Source: Paraburkholderia sp. ZP32-5
GTDB taxonomy: Bacteria; Pseudomonadota; Gammaproteobacteria; Burkholderiales; Burkholderiaceae
Assembly (NCBI RefSeq): GCF_021390495.1
Contig: NZ_JAJEJP010000001.1
Coordinates: 1,736,001-1,800,000, forward strand
Length of the DNA: 64,000 nucleotides
Direction of reading: 5' to 3'
Shown: positions 8,955 through 17,831 of the stretch, piece after piece
Layout: each line of letters opens with the position of its first letter
Position numbering within the stretch: the stretch's first letter is position 1
Made by a program: the position numbers and the translations under genes
The notes under the pieces: model-generated
The model's database searches: none
What the model was told of the DNA's origin: nothing
What the model saw: the letters and a program-made list of their open reading frames with translations, nothing else

Positions 8955-10334
8955 ATGACGATCCCAATCGACAAAGTTACGCCGTACGACGAATTCAACT
9001 ATCCGATTCCGGAGAATGAGTTTCCGAAAGACGGGATGTCCGCGAAAGCCGCGGCGGCTGTTGTGATCAGCTCCGAATGGACCGACGCGAATCCGATGCT
9101 GAACATGTCGTCGTTCGTCACGACGTGGGCCGAGCCAGAGGCGGCGGAGACCGCGAAGCGCAATATCTTCAAGAACTATATCGACCATGACATGTACCCG
9201 CAGGTGTTCGCGATGGAAACACGCATGGTCAAGTGGCTGCATCAGCTATGGAACGGTCCGAAGGATGTGGAGCCGTACGGCACCGCCACGGTCGGCTCGT
9301 CCGAAGCGTGCATGCTCGGCGGTCTCGCGCACAAGTGGAACTGGCGCAAACAGCGCGAGGCGCAGGGCAAAGATTCGAGCCGGCCGAATATGGTGACGGG
9401 CGGCAACGTGCAGATCGTGTGGAAGAAGTTCTTTCGCTATTTCGACGTCGAGCCGCGCATCGTGCCGTTGAGTCCCGGCAACTACCGGCTGACAGCCGAG
9501 CATCTCGACAAGTTCGTCGACGAGAACACGATTGCGGTGGTCGCGATTGCAGGACAGACCTTCACCGGCGAAGACGACGATATCCAGGGCATTCACGACT
9601 GGCTCGACGACTACGAAAAACGCACCGGCATTTCGATTCCGATGCATATCGACGGCGCGTCGGGCGGATTCGTCAATCCGTTCCTGTATCCCGACTACAA
9701 ATGGGATTTCCGGCTGCCGCGCGTGCAATCGATCAACGCTTCTGGGCACAAATACGGACTGGTTCCGCCGGGACTCGGCTGGGTTATTTTCCGCGAGCGC
9801 AAGGTGTTCAACGAAGAGCTGGTTTTCTACGTGAATTATCTCGGCGGCGAAATGCCGACGGCGACGCTGAACTTCAGCCGCAACGCGTTTCAGGTGGCCG
9901 TGCAGTACTACATGTTTCTCAGGCAGGGCTTCGAAGGCTATCGGCGCATCATGCAGCACACGCTCGACAATGCGATCGCGTTGCGCGGCGTGCTGGTCGA
10001 CAGCGGCTACTTCACGATGATGAACGAAACGCAGCGTATTCCGGTGGTGGCGGTGACGCTCGATAGCAAGGTCAAGAGGTTCAACGAGTTCGACGTGTCG
10101 AATAAGGTGCGTGAGAAGGGCTGGGTGCTGTCCGCGTATTCAATGCCGCCGAACGCCGAAACGGTGAATAGCCTCAGAGTCGTCGTGAGGCCGCACGTGA
10201 ACCACAATGTCGCGATGCTGCTTGCCAACGATATCGTGACCGCATGCCAATACCTCGATAAACATGGCGGTAATGCGGCGCCGCCGGAATTGCATACGCA
10301 TGCGTCGGGGCAAGCGTCGCCGACTAAATGCTGA
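8955..10334 (+). CDS. gadB: Glutamate decarboxylase
   Basis: 459 residues from ATG 8955, which has GAGGAG at 8942-8947; an earlier in-frame start at 8916 adds a sequence unlike the family. Landmarks are MLNMSSFVTTWAEPEA near the N-terminus, GTATVGSSEACMLGG, IPMHIDGASGGFV, and INASGHKYGLVPPG with the PLP lysine at K266. It converts L-glutamate plus H+ to GABA plus CO2. E. coli GadB is 466 residues. There is no GadC-type glutamate:GABA antiporter in this window, so GABA export would need AspT, a distant gene, or further GABA metabolism. The tail (SGQASPTKC) lacks the usual autoinhibitory H-x-H-T ending. Confidence 0.92.
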   Translation: MTIPIDKVTPYDEFNYPIPENEFPKDGMSAKAAAAVVISSEWTDANPMLNMSSFVTTWAEPEAAETAKRNIFKNYIDHDMYPQVFAMETRMVKWLHQLWNGPKDVEPYGTATVGSSEACMLGGLAHKWNWRKQREAQGKDSSRPNMVTGGNVQIVWKKFFRYFDVEPRIVPLSPGNYRLTAEHLDKFVDENTIAVVAIAGQTFTGEDDDIQGIHDWLDDYEKRTGISIPMHIDGASGGFVNPFLYPDYKWDFRLPRVQSINASGHKYGLVPPGLGWVIFRERKVFNEELVFYVNYLGGEMPTATLNFSRNAFQVAVQYYMFLRQGFEGYRRIMQHTLDNAIALRGVLVDSGYFTMMNETQRIPVVAVTLDSKVKRFNEFDVSNKVREKGWVLSAYSMPPNAETVNSLRVVVRPHVNHNVAMLLANDIVTACQYLDKHGGNAAPPELHTHASGQASPTKC

Positions 10335-10349
10335 GGCGGTAAATGGCGG

Positions 10350-10377
10350 GCGCGCCGGTTCGAACGGATCGGCGCGC
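10350..10377. terminator. Possible bidirectional terminator hairpin
   Basis: A perfect 8-bp inverted repeat, GCGCGCCG at 10350-10357 and CGGCGCGC at 10370-10377, lies in the 71-bp gap between the convergent gadB and LysR genes. The location fits a shared transcription end. There is no T-run on either side, so intrinsic termination is uncertain. Confidence 0.35.
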
Positions 10378-10405
10378 ACGTCTATGTGCACGTCTACGCG
10401 AACCT

Positions 10406-11320
10406 CTACGCGATCCCGCGCAAATTACCCACTTGCCGCCCCAACTGCTCCGCGCGCCGACAAATAGCCTGCATCAGCAGTACCGCGCCTCGCGGCGGTG
10501 GTGAGAACTTCGAATACACGAACGTCGAAATCATCTCCAGTTCCTCGACGAGCGGCCGCACTACACAATCGGCCTGGCCGGCCGCGAACTCGTCGACGAT
10601 AGCCAATCCCAGGCCGCCTTGTACCAGTGCGAGCGCCTGATCCGCGCGCGTTACGTCGACCACGGACGTCAATTCGACGTCGGCGTGCTGGCACGCCCTG
10701 AAGATCACCGTACCGAACGGAATATCGCGTCTGAAAAGAATCATCGGCTCGCTGCTCAGATCGGCGAGTGCGATGTGCTGCTTCGCCGCCAGCGGATGAT
10801 CGGCCGGTAGCGCGCACACCATGCGGCCGCGCATGAACGGCACGACTTCCAGATGTTCGTGCTCGATCGGCATCGACGTGACCGCGACATCCACCGCCTT
10901 GCTCAGCACTTCGAGCGGCATATCGGACATCAGCGCCGTATGCCAGTCGATCTGCAGCTTCGGCATGGTCCGTTTCAGTTCGACGATCGCCGGTGCGACG
11001 ATCGCCGGCCCCAGCGACGGGCTGCAGGCGACGCGCAACAGGCTGGCCGGTCCGAGCGCGAGCGCGCGCGCGAATTCATCGACACGCAACGCCGACTGAT
11101 AGAGCTGGTCGACCTCGCGAAACAGCGCCTGCGCTTCGGCGGTCGGAATCAGCCGGCCCTTCGAGCGTTCGAACAGCCGCAGGCCGAGCGTGGTTTCCGT
11201 ATGCGACACCAGCTTGCTGACGGCCGGCTGCGACACGTACAGCATCTTCGCCGCCGCATTGATCGAGCCGGTCAGCATCACCGCGCGAAAGACCTCCATT
11301 TGCCGCAGCTTGAAACGCAT
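10406..11320 (-). CDS. LysR-type transcriptional regulator of the adjacent catabolic operon
   Basis: 304 residues from ATG 11320, preceded by a GGAGAAGGA ribosome-binding site; the frame is open upstream but without one. The N-terminal winged helix (KLRQMEVFRAVMLTGSINAAAKMLYVSQPAVSKLVSHTE) is canonical, and residues about 90-300 form the periplasmic-binding-like effector domain. It is divergent from the MFS/SDR operon starting at 11496. The 175-bp spacer contains a LysR-type T-N11-A palindrome at 11359-11371, placed as expected for autoregulation and activation. The effector is presumably the substrate of that operon or an intermediate. Confidence 0.9.
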   Translation of the reverse strand: MRFKLRQMEVFRAVMLTGSINAAAKMLYVSQPAVSKLVSHTETTLGLRLFERSKGRLIPTAEAQALFREVDQLYQSALRVDEFARALALGPASLLRVACSPSLGPAIVAPAIVELKRTMPKLQIDWHTALMSDMPLEVLSKAVDVAVTSMPIEHEHLEVVPFMRGRMVCALPADHPLAAKQHIALADLSSEPMILFRRDIPFGTVIFRACQHADVELTSVVDVTRADQALALVQGGLGLAIVDEFAAGQADCVVRPLVEELEMISTFVYSKFSPPPRGAVLLMQAICRRAEQLGRQVGNLRGIA

Positions 11321-11358
11321 TCCTTCTCCGAAGACAGGCCGAGCGCGGGCCGAGTAAT

Positions 11359-11371
11359 TAACCAAAGGTTA
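11359..11371. promoter_or_regulatory. LysR-type operator (TAACC-AAA-GGTTA)
   Basis: A perfect 5-bp inverted repeat with a 3-base spacer that fits the T-N11-A LysR box. It lies 39 bp before the LysR start and 125 bp before the first MFS gene in the divergent promoter region. This is the usual position of the recognition-binding site of LysR proteins. Confidence 0.6.
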
Positions 11372-11495
11372 TAGGGTAGCTGAAACTCGGCATACGACAG
11401 CAGTGCGGCAACTCCCTAGTATCTCGATGAAGTGACAACGACCTCATCGAAAGCGGTTCGAAAGGATGGGGTAAAGAAAGCATCATGGAGACAGC

Positions 11496-12851
11496 ATGAA
11501 CCGGATCTATCCCCCTCGCGCGCTCGACGCTCAGGCGAACGCGTCCTCGGCCGTCCGCACGCGAGCGCGCTTCGGCATCCTCGCGCTGCTCGCGATCGGC
11601 ACCACGATCAACTATCTGGATCGCAGCGTCGCGGGTATCGCCGCGCCCGCGATGAGTCACGAACTGGGCCTGACACCTGCGCTGATGGGCGTGATCTTCT
11701 CGGCCTTTTCATGGACCTACACCGCGTCGCAGATTCCTGGCGGCGTGTTGCTCGATCGGGTCGGCACGCGCTGGACCTACTTTTTTGCGTTGACGCTGTG
11801 GTCGCTATTCACCGGGTTGCAAGGGCTCGCGACCGGCTTCGTATCGCTGCTCGTCATGCGTCTGCTGATCGGCGCGGCGGAGGCGCCGTGCTTTCCGACC
11901 AATAGCCGTGTCGTTGCGATCTGGTTTCCGCAGAGCGAGCGCGCCCGCGCGACGGGTGTGTATACGTTCGCGGAATACGTCGGTCTCGCGTTTCTGAGCC
12001 CGTTGCTGTTCTGGTTCGAACAGCGTTACGGATGGCGCGCGCTGTTCGGCATGGTCGGCGCGATCGGTGTCGTGTTCGGCGCGGTGTGGCTGATGCGCTT
12101 TCGCGAGCCGCATCAGTCGAAGTCGGCGAACCGCGAGGAACTCGACTACATCGCGCACGGCGGCGGGGTCGTCGACGGCAGCCGCGATGTCACGCATTTT
12201 CGCTGGTCGGACATCGGCGCGCTGCTGCGTCAGCGCAGCATGCTCGGTATCTGCATCGGCCAGTTCGCGTGCAACTCGACCAATGTGTTCTTTCTGACGT
12301 GGTTTCCGACGTACCTCGTGACCGAGCGGCATATGCCGTGGCTGAAGGTCGGCATGGTCGCGGTGCTGCCGTTTATCGCGGCATCGGTCGGCACGCTCAG
12401 CGGTGGCTGGATTTCCGACGCGATGCTGCGGCGAGGCATCTCGCTGAACTGGTCGCGCAAGCTGCCGGTGATCACCGGTCTCGTGAGCGCCGCGACGATC
12501 GCGCTGGCGAACTACGTCGATTCGACCAGCGCGGTGATCGCGATCCTGTGCGTCGCCTATTTCGCGCAAGGCATGTCGGCGCTGGCGTGGATGATCGTGT
12601 CCGATATCGCACCCAAGGGCCTGCTCGGTTTGAGCGGAGGCATCTTCAATCTGTTCGCGAACGCCGCCGGCATCGTCACGCCGCTCGTGATCGGACTGAT
12701 CGTCGGCGCGACCGGCTCGTTCGTCTATGCGCTTGCGTTTATCTCGGCCGTGACGCTGGTGGGCGCGCTGTCGTATCTGTTCGTCGTCGGCGACATCAAG
12801 CGGATCGTGCTGCCGGGCAGTGCTTACGCGTCTTCGTCGTCCTCCCATTGA
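11496..12851 (+). CDS. MFS transporter, anion:cation symporter (ACS) type, copy 1
   Basis: 451 residues with 12 predicted membrane segments. INYLDRSVAGIAAP in the first helix and FFLTWFPTYLVTERHM in the second half are characteristic of the ACS branch, which takes up hexuronates, glucarate, galactonate and aromatic acids with protons. The start follows GGAGACAGC. It is the first gene of the operon divergent from the LysR regulator and has a close paralogue at the far end of the same operon (16428-17774), with many identical segments. The substrate is presumably an organic acid degraded by the enzymes between them. Confidence 0.88.
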   Translation: MNRIYPPRALDAQANASSAVRTRARFGILALLAIGTTINYLDRSVAGIAAPAMSHELGLTPALMGVIFSAFSWTYTASQIPGGVLLDRVGTRWTYFFALTLWSLFTGLQGLATGFVSLLVMRLLIGAAEAPCFPTNSRVVAIWFPQSERARATGVYTFAEYVGLAFLSPLLFWFEQRYGWRALFGMVGAIGVVFGAVWLMRFREPHQSKSANREELDYIAHGGGVVDGSRDVTHFRWSDIGALLRQRSMLGICIGQFACNSTNVFFLTWFPTYLVTERHMPWLKVGMVAVLPFIAASVGTLSGGWISDAMLRRGISLNWSRKLPVITGLVSAATIALANYVDSTSAVIAILCVAYFAQGMSALAWMIVSDIAPKGLLGLSGGIFNLFANAAGIVTPLVIGLIVGATGSFVYALAFISAVTLVGALSYLFVVGDIKRIVLPGSAYASSSSSH

Positions 12852-12873
12852 AACTTCAAAGGAACGCTTTTTC

Positions 12874-13614
12874 ATGAATCAGACACTCGACGGCCAGATT
12901 GCGATCGTCACGGGCGGCGTGCGAGGCATCGGCCTCGGTATCGCGCGGCAACTGAAGGCTGCGGGCGCACGCGTCGCGCTGTGGGATCTCGATGTCGGCG
13001 CATTCGATGCGCGGCAGGCGGAGTTCGAAGCCGATCATCTGCAGGCAGTGGATGTGTCGTCGTATGAAGCGGTCGAGCGTGCATTCGCGGCGACCGTCGA
13101 GGCGCTGGGCCATGTCGACATTCTGGTGAACAACGCCGGTATCAACGGTCCGGTGGCGCCGAGCTGGGAGTATCCGGTCGACACCTGGCAGCGCGTGCTG
13201 GCCGTCGATCTGAACAGCGTGTTCTATTGCTGCCGCGTCGCGGTTCCGCATATGCGCGCGCGCGGCGGCGGGCGCATCGTCAACGTCGCATCGATCGCGG
13301 GCAAGGAGGGCGTGCAGTACATCTCCGCGTATTCGGCGGCGAAAGCCGGTGTGATCGCGTTCACGAAGTCCGCCGCGAAGGAACTCGCGCGCGACAACGT
13401 GCTGATCAACTGCGTCGCGCCCGCGATGGTGGAAACCGAACTGATGCGCGAGATGTCCGCGCAGCATATCGAGGCGAGCAAGGCCAAGATTCCGATGGGC
13501 CGCTTTCTGCAGATCGAGGAAGTCGGCCGGATGGTGAGCTGGATCGCGAGCCCCGCATGCAGCTTTACGACGGGCTTCACGTTCGATCTGACGGGCGGGA
13601 GGGCCACCTATTGA
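12874..13614 (+). CDS. SDR family NAD(P)-dependent oxidoreductase
   Basis: 246 residues, a classical short-chain dehydrogenase. The nucleotide-binding motif TGGVRGIG is at residues 12-19, LVNNAGI at about 86-92, and the catalytic tyrosine and lysine are Y153 and K157 in YSAAK, with the serine in NVASIAG. An acidic residue after the second strand (WDLD) suggests NAD preference. Start ATG 12874 has AAAGGA; the open frame upstream lies inside the MFS gene. Its stop overlaps the next start (TTGA), implying coupled translation. The likely role is oxidation of a hydroxyl group of the imported acid or sugar; the substrate is unknown. Confidence 0.88.
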   Translation: MNQTLDGQIAIVTGGVRGIGLGIARQLKAAGARVALWDLDVGAFDARQAEFEADHLQAVDVSSYEAVERAFAATVEALGHVDILVNNAGINGPVAPSWEYPVDTWQRVLAVDLNSVFYCCRVAVPHMRARGGGRIVNVASIAGKEGVQYISAYSAAKAGVIAFTKSAAKELARDNVLINCVAPAMVETELMREMSAQHIEASKAKIPMGRFLQIEEVGRMVSWIASPACSFTTGFTFDLTGGRATY

Positions 13615-14459
13615 ACCCGGTCAACGGTAGCGCCCGTCCGCTCGCGGTCGCGCATCTGACGGCGCTCGATGTCGAGCCGGCGCGATGGGTGCGCGCCGCG
13701 TCGCGCGCCGGTTTCGCCGCCGTCGGGCTGCGTCTTCATCCGGCGACCGCGGACGGCGTCGCTTATCTGAGCGCCATCGGCAGCGCCGCGCATCGCGAGT
13801 TGCGCGACACGTTGGCGGGCGAGGGCATCGCGGTTCACGACGTCGAGTTCGTGCCGGTCGGGCCAGGGTTCGATCCGGCGTCGCTCGGTACGCTGTTCGA
13901 AGTGGCCGCGTCGCTTGGCGCGCGCTGCGTGAACGTGTCGGGCGACGACCCGGATAGCGCGCGGCTCGCGGCCACGCTCGCGGCACTCGCCGAACGCGCG
14001 CGGCCGTTCGGCTTGCGCATCGACCTCGAATTCATGCGCTGGCGCCACGTCGGTTCGCTCGCGCAGGCCCGCGCGGTGATCGAACGCGCCGCGCAGCCGA
14101 ATCTGGCGTTGCTGGTGGATGCGCTGCATCTGTCGCGCTCGGGCGGAACGCCTGAGGATGTCGCCGCGTTGCCGCCGGCATCGATTGGTTCTGTGCAGCT
14201 ATGCGATGCATCCGGCGTGCTGCCTGGCAGCGACGACGAAGCGATCCACGAGGCGCGCCTGAACCGGATGGCGCCAGGCGCCGGCACGCTGCCGCTCGAT
14301 GCATTGCTGCGCGCATTGCCGCCGCAGGTGGCGTTGGGCGTCGAAATGCCGATGCCGTCGCTGCCGCTCGACGCGCGCCTCGAACTCGCCTATCGCTCGA
14401 CGCGGCGTGTCGTCGAGCGCGCGGCGGCCGATGCGCTCGCCACATCCGCCACGAACTGA
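13611..14459 (+). CDS. Sugar phosphate isomerase/epimerase-like TIM-barrel protein
   Basis: 282 residues. The start is TTG at 13611, overlapping the SDR stop by 4 bases and preceded by a GGGAGG site. The sequence has the xylose-isomerase-like AP-endonuclease-2 fold pattern: alternating strands with metal-ligand positions such as RIDLEFMRW, NLALLVDALHLSRSGG and IGSVQLCDASG, and a closing LGVEMPMPS. Family members include hexulose and inosose isomerases, hydroxypyruvate isomerase and dehydroshikimate dehydratases. The conserved E, D, H and E divalent-metal ligands appear to be present. Which reaction applies cannot be decided from sequence; a ring-opening or isomerisation step in the operon's pathway is inferred. 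Confidence 0.75.
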   Translation: MNPVNGSARPLAVAHLTALDVEPARWVRAASRAGFAAVGLRLHPATADGVAYLSAIGSAAHRELRDTLAGEGIAVHDVEFVPVGPGFDPASLGTLFEVAASLGARCVNVSGDDPDSARLAATLAALAERARPFGLRIDLEFMRWRHVGSLAQARAVIERAAQPNLALLVDALHLSRSGGTPEDVAALPPASIGSVQLCDASGVLPGSDDEAIHEARLNRMAPGAGTLPLDALLRALPPQVALGVEMPMPSLPLDARLELAYRSTRRVVERAAADALATSATN

Positions 14460-14470
14460 CCCACGAGCTT

Positions 14471-15346
14471 ATGAGCGTATTCACTGAAGACAAGATCGAT
14501 TGCCACTGTCATGTATTCGATCCGCTGCGCTTTCCGTATCGCGACGACACCACATACCGGCCCGCGCAACAGGAGGTCGGCACGCCCGCGCAGCTAATTC
14601 ACGCGATGAATGCGTATGGCGTGCGTCATGCGCTGCTGGTTGGGCCGACGAGCGGCTATCGGACCGACAATCGTTGCCTGCTCGATACGCTGCAGCGATA
14701 CGACGGCCGTTTTCGCGGCATTGCCGTGGTCGACAACGACATCGGCCGCGACGCGTTGCGCGCGCTGCGCGAGCACGGCGTGACCGGCGTCGCATTCAAC
14801 CCGGCGATGGAGGGCATCGAACTGGTATTGGGCGCGGCGGACCTGTTTGCCGCGCTCGCGGATCTCGGCATGGTCGCGCAGGTGCAGGTGGCGGGCGACC
14901 AGATGAGCGCGCTCGGACCGTGGCTCGCGCGGCAGCCCGCGACGCTCGTCGTCGATCATTGCGGCAGGCCGGACAGTCCGGACGGTGTCGGTCAGGCAGG
15001 CTTTCAGGCACTGTTGCGTCTCGCCGATAGCGGACGGACCGCGGTGAAGCTGTCCGGCTGGCAGAAGTACGCGCGCCGGCCGCACCCGTACGAGGACGCG
15101 TGGCCTTATGCGGACGCGCTGCTGCGCGCGTTCGGCCCCGAGCATTGCCTATGGGGTTCGGACTGGCCGTTTCTGCGGGCTCCCGAACGTCTCGACTATG
15201 GTCCGCTGCTGACGCTGTTCGAACAACTGGTGCCCGACGCCGCCGCCCGGCGGCAGATCCAGTGGGACACGCCGCGACGGCTGTTTGGTTTTGCCGGCCA
15301 GCCGGTCGGCGCCGACACCGCGCATTGCGAATCCGTTGCTTCCTGA
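14471..15346 (+). CDS. Amidohydrolase family protein (lactonase/LigI-like)
   Basis: 291 residues from ATG 14471; the longer upstream frame runs inside the previous gene. The N-terminal CHCHVFD (residues about 11-17) is the first-strand metal-binding H-x-H motif, VVDHCGRP is the strand-6 histidine, and WGSDWPF carries the strand-8 aspartate at D231. This pattern is shared with 2-pyrone-4,6-dicarboxylate hydrolase (LigI), L-fucono- and L-rhamnono-lactonases and 4-sulfomuconolactonase. Lactone hydrolysis following the dehydrogenase step is the simplest reading of the operon. No dehydratase or aldolase of the classical sugar-lactone routes is present here. Confidence 0.8.
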   Translation: MSVFTEDKIDCHCHVFDPLRFPYRDDTTYRPAQQEVGTPAQLIHAMNAYGVRHALLVGPTSGYRTDNRCLLDTLQRYDGRFRGIAVVDNDIGRDALRALREHGVTGVAFNPAMEGIELVLGAADLFAALADLGMVAQVQVAGDQMSALGPWLARQPATLVVDHCGRPDSPDGVGQAGFQALLRLADSGRTAVKLSGWQKYARRPHPYEDAWPYADALLRAFGPEHCLWGSDWPFLRAPERLDYGPLLTLFEQLVPDAAARRQIQWDTPRRLFGFAGQPVGADTAHCESVAS

Positions 15347-15361
15347 AAACGTTTTGCCGAT

Positions 15362-16381
15362 ATGAAATCCATGGAAAAAAACCAACCTTTGCGTTTTGGC
15401 GTACTGGGCGCCGCGAAGATCGCGCGCTCGTTTATCGCGGGCGTCGCATCGTCGGCGCTGATCGATGTCGTTGCGGTCGCGAGCCGCGATATCGAAAAGG
15501 GCGGGCAATTCGCCAGCGAACTGGGTGTGCCGCGCACGCATGGTTCGTACGAGGCGTTGCTCGACGATCCCGATATCGACGCGGTCTATGTGCCGCTGCC
15601 GAACACGTTGCACGCCGAATGGGTGATCAAGGCGCTGAACGCGGGCAAGCACGTGCTGTGCGAAAAGCCGCTCGCGGTGTCGACGGCCGATACGCTCGCG
15701 ATGTTCGAAGCCGCGCGCCGCAATCGGCGTTTTCTGGCCGAGGCGTATCCGTATCGCGCGCAGCAACAGACGCTCGCGCTGCGGCGTCTGCTCGACGAAG
15801 GCGCGATCGGTCGCGTGCAAACAATCTTCGCGTGCTTCGGCGTCAAGTTCAGCGACCCGGCGAATATCCGGCTCGACCCCGAGCGCGGCGGCGGCGCATT
15901 GCTCGATGCCGGCAGCTATGCGACGAATATGGTGCGCATGGTCGCGGGCGAGAAGCCGTCGCGTGTGAACGCGATCGCGCGTTGGGCGGACACCAAGGTC
16001 GATCTGACGGTGATCGCGAATCTCGAGCTTCCGGGCGGTTTGCTGGGCCAGATCTCGTGCAGCTTCAACACCGCCTACCATCGGCACGCACTGATCGCCG
16101 GCACGGACGGCATCCTCGAAACGACCTTCCTCAATAGTCCGCCCGATGCGGGGCCGCCCGAAATTCATCTGCGTCGCGGCATCCCGGCGACGACGGTGCG
16201 CGAAACCATCACGCTCGAAGGCGGCAGCGGTTTTCTCGCCGAAGCGGAGAGCTTTGCGCGCGCGGTGATGCTGGGTCGCGAGCATTGGACCGGCAGCACG
16301 GAACAGGAGTCGATCGACACGATCGCGACGCTAGAAGCGATCGCGCGCAGCATCCGTTCCGGCAACTGGGAAGACGTGTAA
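15362..16381 (+). CDS. Gfo/Idh/MocA family oxidoreductase
   Basis: 339 residues. The Rossmann start is LRFGVLGAAKIARSFI, and the family signature CEKPLAVS (residues about 95-102), with the conserved lysine in the E-K-P motif, marks the active site region. The C-terminal alpha/beta domain includes GGGALLDAGSYATNMVRM. These enzymes oxidise or reduce sugars, inositols or cyclic hemiacetals such as carboxy-hydroxymuconate semialdehyde. ATG 15371 is an alternative start nine bases later. It sits 15 bp after the amidohydrolase gene, so it is in the same operon. Confidence 0.85.
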   Translation: MKSMEKNQPLRFGVLGAAKIARSFIAGVASSALIDVVAVASRDIEKGGQFASELGVPRTHGSYEALLDDPDIDAVYVPLPNTLHAEWVIKALNAGKHVLCEKPLAVSTADTLAMFEAARRNRRFLAEAYPYRAQQQTLALRRLLDEGAIGRVQTIFACFGVKFSDPANIRLDPERGGGALLDAGSYATNMVRMVAGEKPSRVNAIARWADTKVDLTVIANLELPGGLLGQISCSFNTAYHRHALIAGTDGILETTFLNSPPDAGPPEIHLRRGIPATTVRETITLEGGSGFLAEAESFARAVMLGREHWTGSTEQESIDTIATLEAIARSIRSGNWEDV

Positions 16382-16427
16382 CACCAATCGACACCAACAA
16401 GTCGACATAGATAAATCGGAGACAAGC

Positions 16428-17774
16428 ATGAAGACTGAGGCAACGCTGGCATCGAGCGGGGCGATATCCGCCGCCACGACGCGCCGTTCACGGGCCCGTT
16501 TCGCGATTCTCGCGCTGCTGGCGATCGGTACCGTGATCAACTATCTGGACCGCACGGTGCTCGGCATTGCCGCGCCGACGCTGAGCAAGGATCTCGGGTT
16601 GTCGGCGGGCGTGATGGGCATCGTATTCTCGGCGTTTTCGTGGACGTATACGCTTTCGCAGATACCCGCGGGCCTGATGCTCGATCGACTCGGCGCGCGC
16701 AAGACTTATTTTCTGGCGGTCGCGAGCTGGTCGGCGTTCATTATCCTCAATGGGCTGTCGGGCGGCCTCGTGTCGTTGATGATCTACCGCCTTGGTCTGG
16801 GCGTGGCCGAGTCGCCGTGTTTCTCGGCGAATAGCCGCGTGGTTGGCCACTGGTTTCCGCAACGCGAGCGTGCGCGCGCAACCAGCATCTATCAGGTCGG
16901 GCAGTACGTGGGGCTCGCGGTGTTCAGTCCATTGCTGTTCTGGATCATCGAGGCGTTCGGCTGGCGCGCGATGTTCGTGATCGTCGGCGCGGTAGGGCTC
17001 GCGTTTGCGCTCGTCTGGTGGCTGCGCTATCACGAGCCGCACGAATCGCGCACGATGAACGACGCGGAGCGCGACTACATCGGCGCGGGCGGCGGCCTTG
17101 CGCAAGCGGCCGATGCGCAGCGGCCGTTCTCATGGCGCGACGTGCGCAGCCTGCTCGGACGTCGCGAGATCTGGGGCGCGGCGATCGGGCAATTCGCCGG
17201 TAATTCGACCGTGGTGTTCTTTCTGACGTGGTTTCCGACATATCTCGTGACCGAGCGCCATATGGCGTGGCTGAAGATCGGCTTCTTCGCGATCCTGCCG
17301 TTTCTGGGCGCGTCGGTCGGCGTGCTGTTCGGCGGGTGGCTATCCGATCGGCTGCTCAGAAGCACGGGACGCATCAACCTCGCGCGCAAGCTGCCGATCA
17401 TCAGCGGTCTGCTGCTGTCGTCGAGCATCATCGCGGCGATCTACGTGAAGAGCGATGTCGCGGTGATCGCGGTGCTGTCGCTCGCGTTCTTCGGGCAGGG
17501 GATGGGCGGGCTCGGCTGGTCGATCATTCCCGATATCGCACCGAAGCGGCTGATGGGTCTGACCGGCGGCATCTTCAACTTCACGGCCAATATCGCCGGC
17601 ATCGTCACGCCGATCGTGATCGGTGCGATCGTCGCGTTGACGGGCTCTTTCTACTGGGGGCTGATGTTCATCGGCGCGGTGGCGGTACTCGGCGCGGCGT
17701 CATACATTTTTATTCTCGGCGACATCAAACGCATCGAATTGCCCGAAGCGGACGGCGCAGGCAAGATAGCGTGA
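16428..17774 (+). CDS. MFS transporter, ACS type, copy 2
   Basis: 448 residues, 12 membrane segments. It is strikingly similar along its length to the carrier at 11496-12851: shared blocks include RARFAILALLAIGT, INYLDR, IVFSAFSWTYT, FFLTWFPTYLVTERHM, GIFNF and GDIKRI. The pair looks like an in-cluster duplication followed by divergence, with the enzymes between them. The second copy may have shifted substrate or taken on export of an intermediate. The start at 16428 follows CGGAGACAAGC. Confidence 0.88.
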   Translation: MKTEATLASSGAISAATTRRSRARFAILALLAIGTVINYLDRTVLGIAAPTLSKDLGLSAGVMGIVFSAFSWTYTLSQIPAGLMLDRLGARKTYFLAVASWSAFIILNGLSGGLVSLMIYRLGLGVAESPCFSANSRVVGHWFPQRERARATSIYQVGQYVGLAVFSPLLFWIIEAFGWRAMFVIVGAVGLAFALVWWLRYHEPHESRTMNDAERDYIGAGGGLAQAADAQRPFSWRDVRSLLGRREIWGAAIGQFAGNSTVVFFLTWFPTYLVTERHMAWLKIGFFAILPFLGASVGVLFGGWLSDRLLRSTGRINLARKLPIISGLLLSSSIIAAIYVKSDVAVIAVLSLAFFGQGMGGLGWSIIPDIAPKRLMGLTGGIFNFTANIAGIVTPIVIGAIVALTGSFYWGLMFIGAVAVLGAASYIFILGDIKRIELPEADGAGKIA

Positions 17775-17831
17775 ACGTCGCGCAAGCGGCGACTGTATGA
17801 ATTAGCCAATCCATTCTTCGAGGGCAATCAG

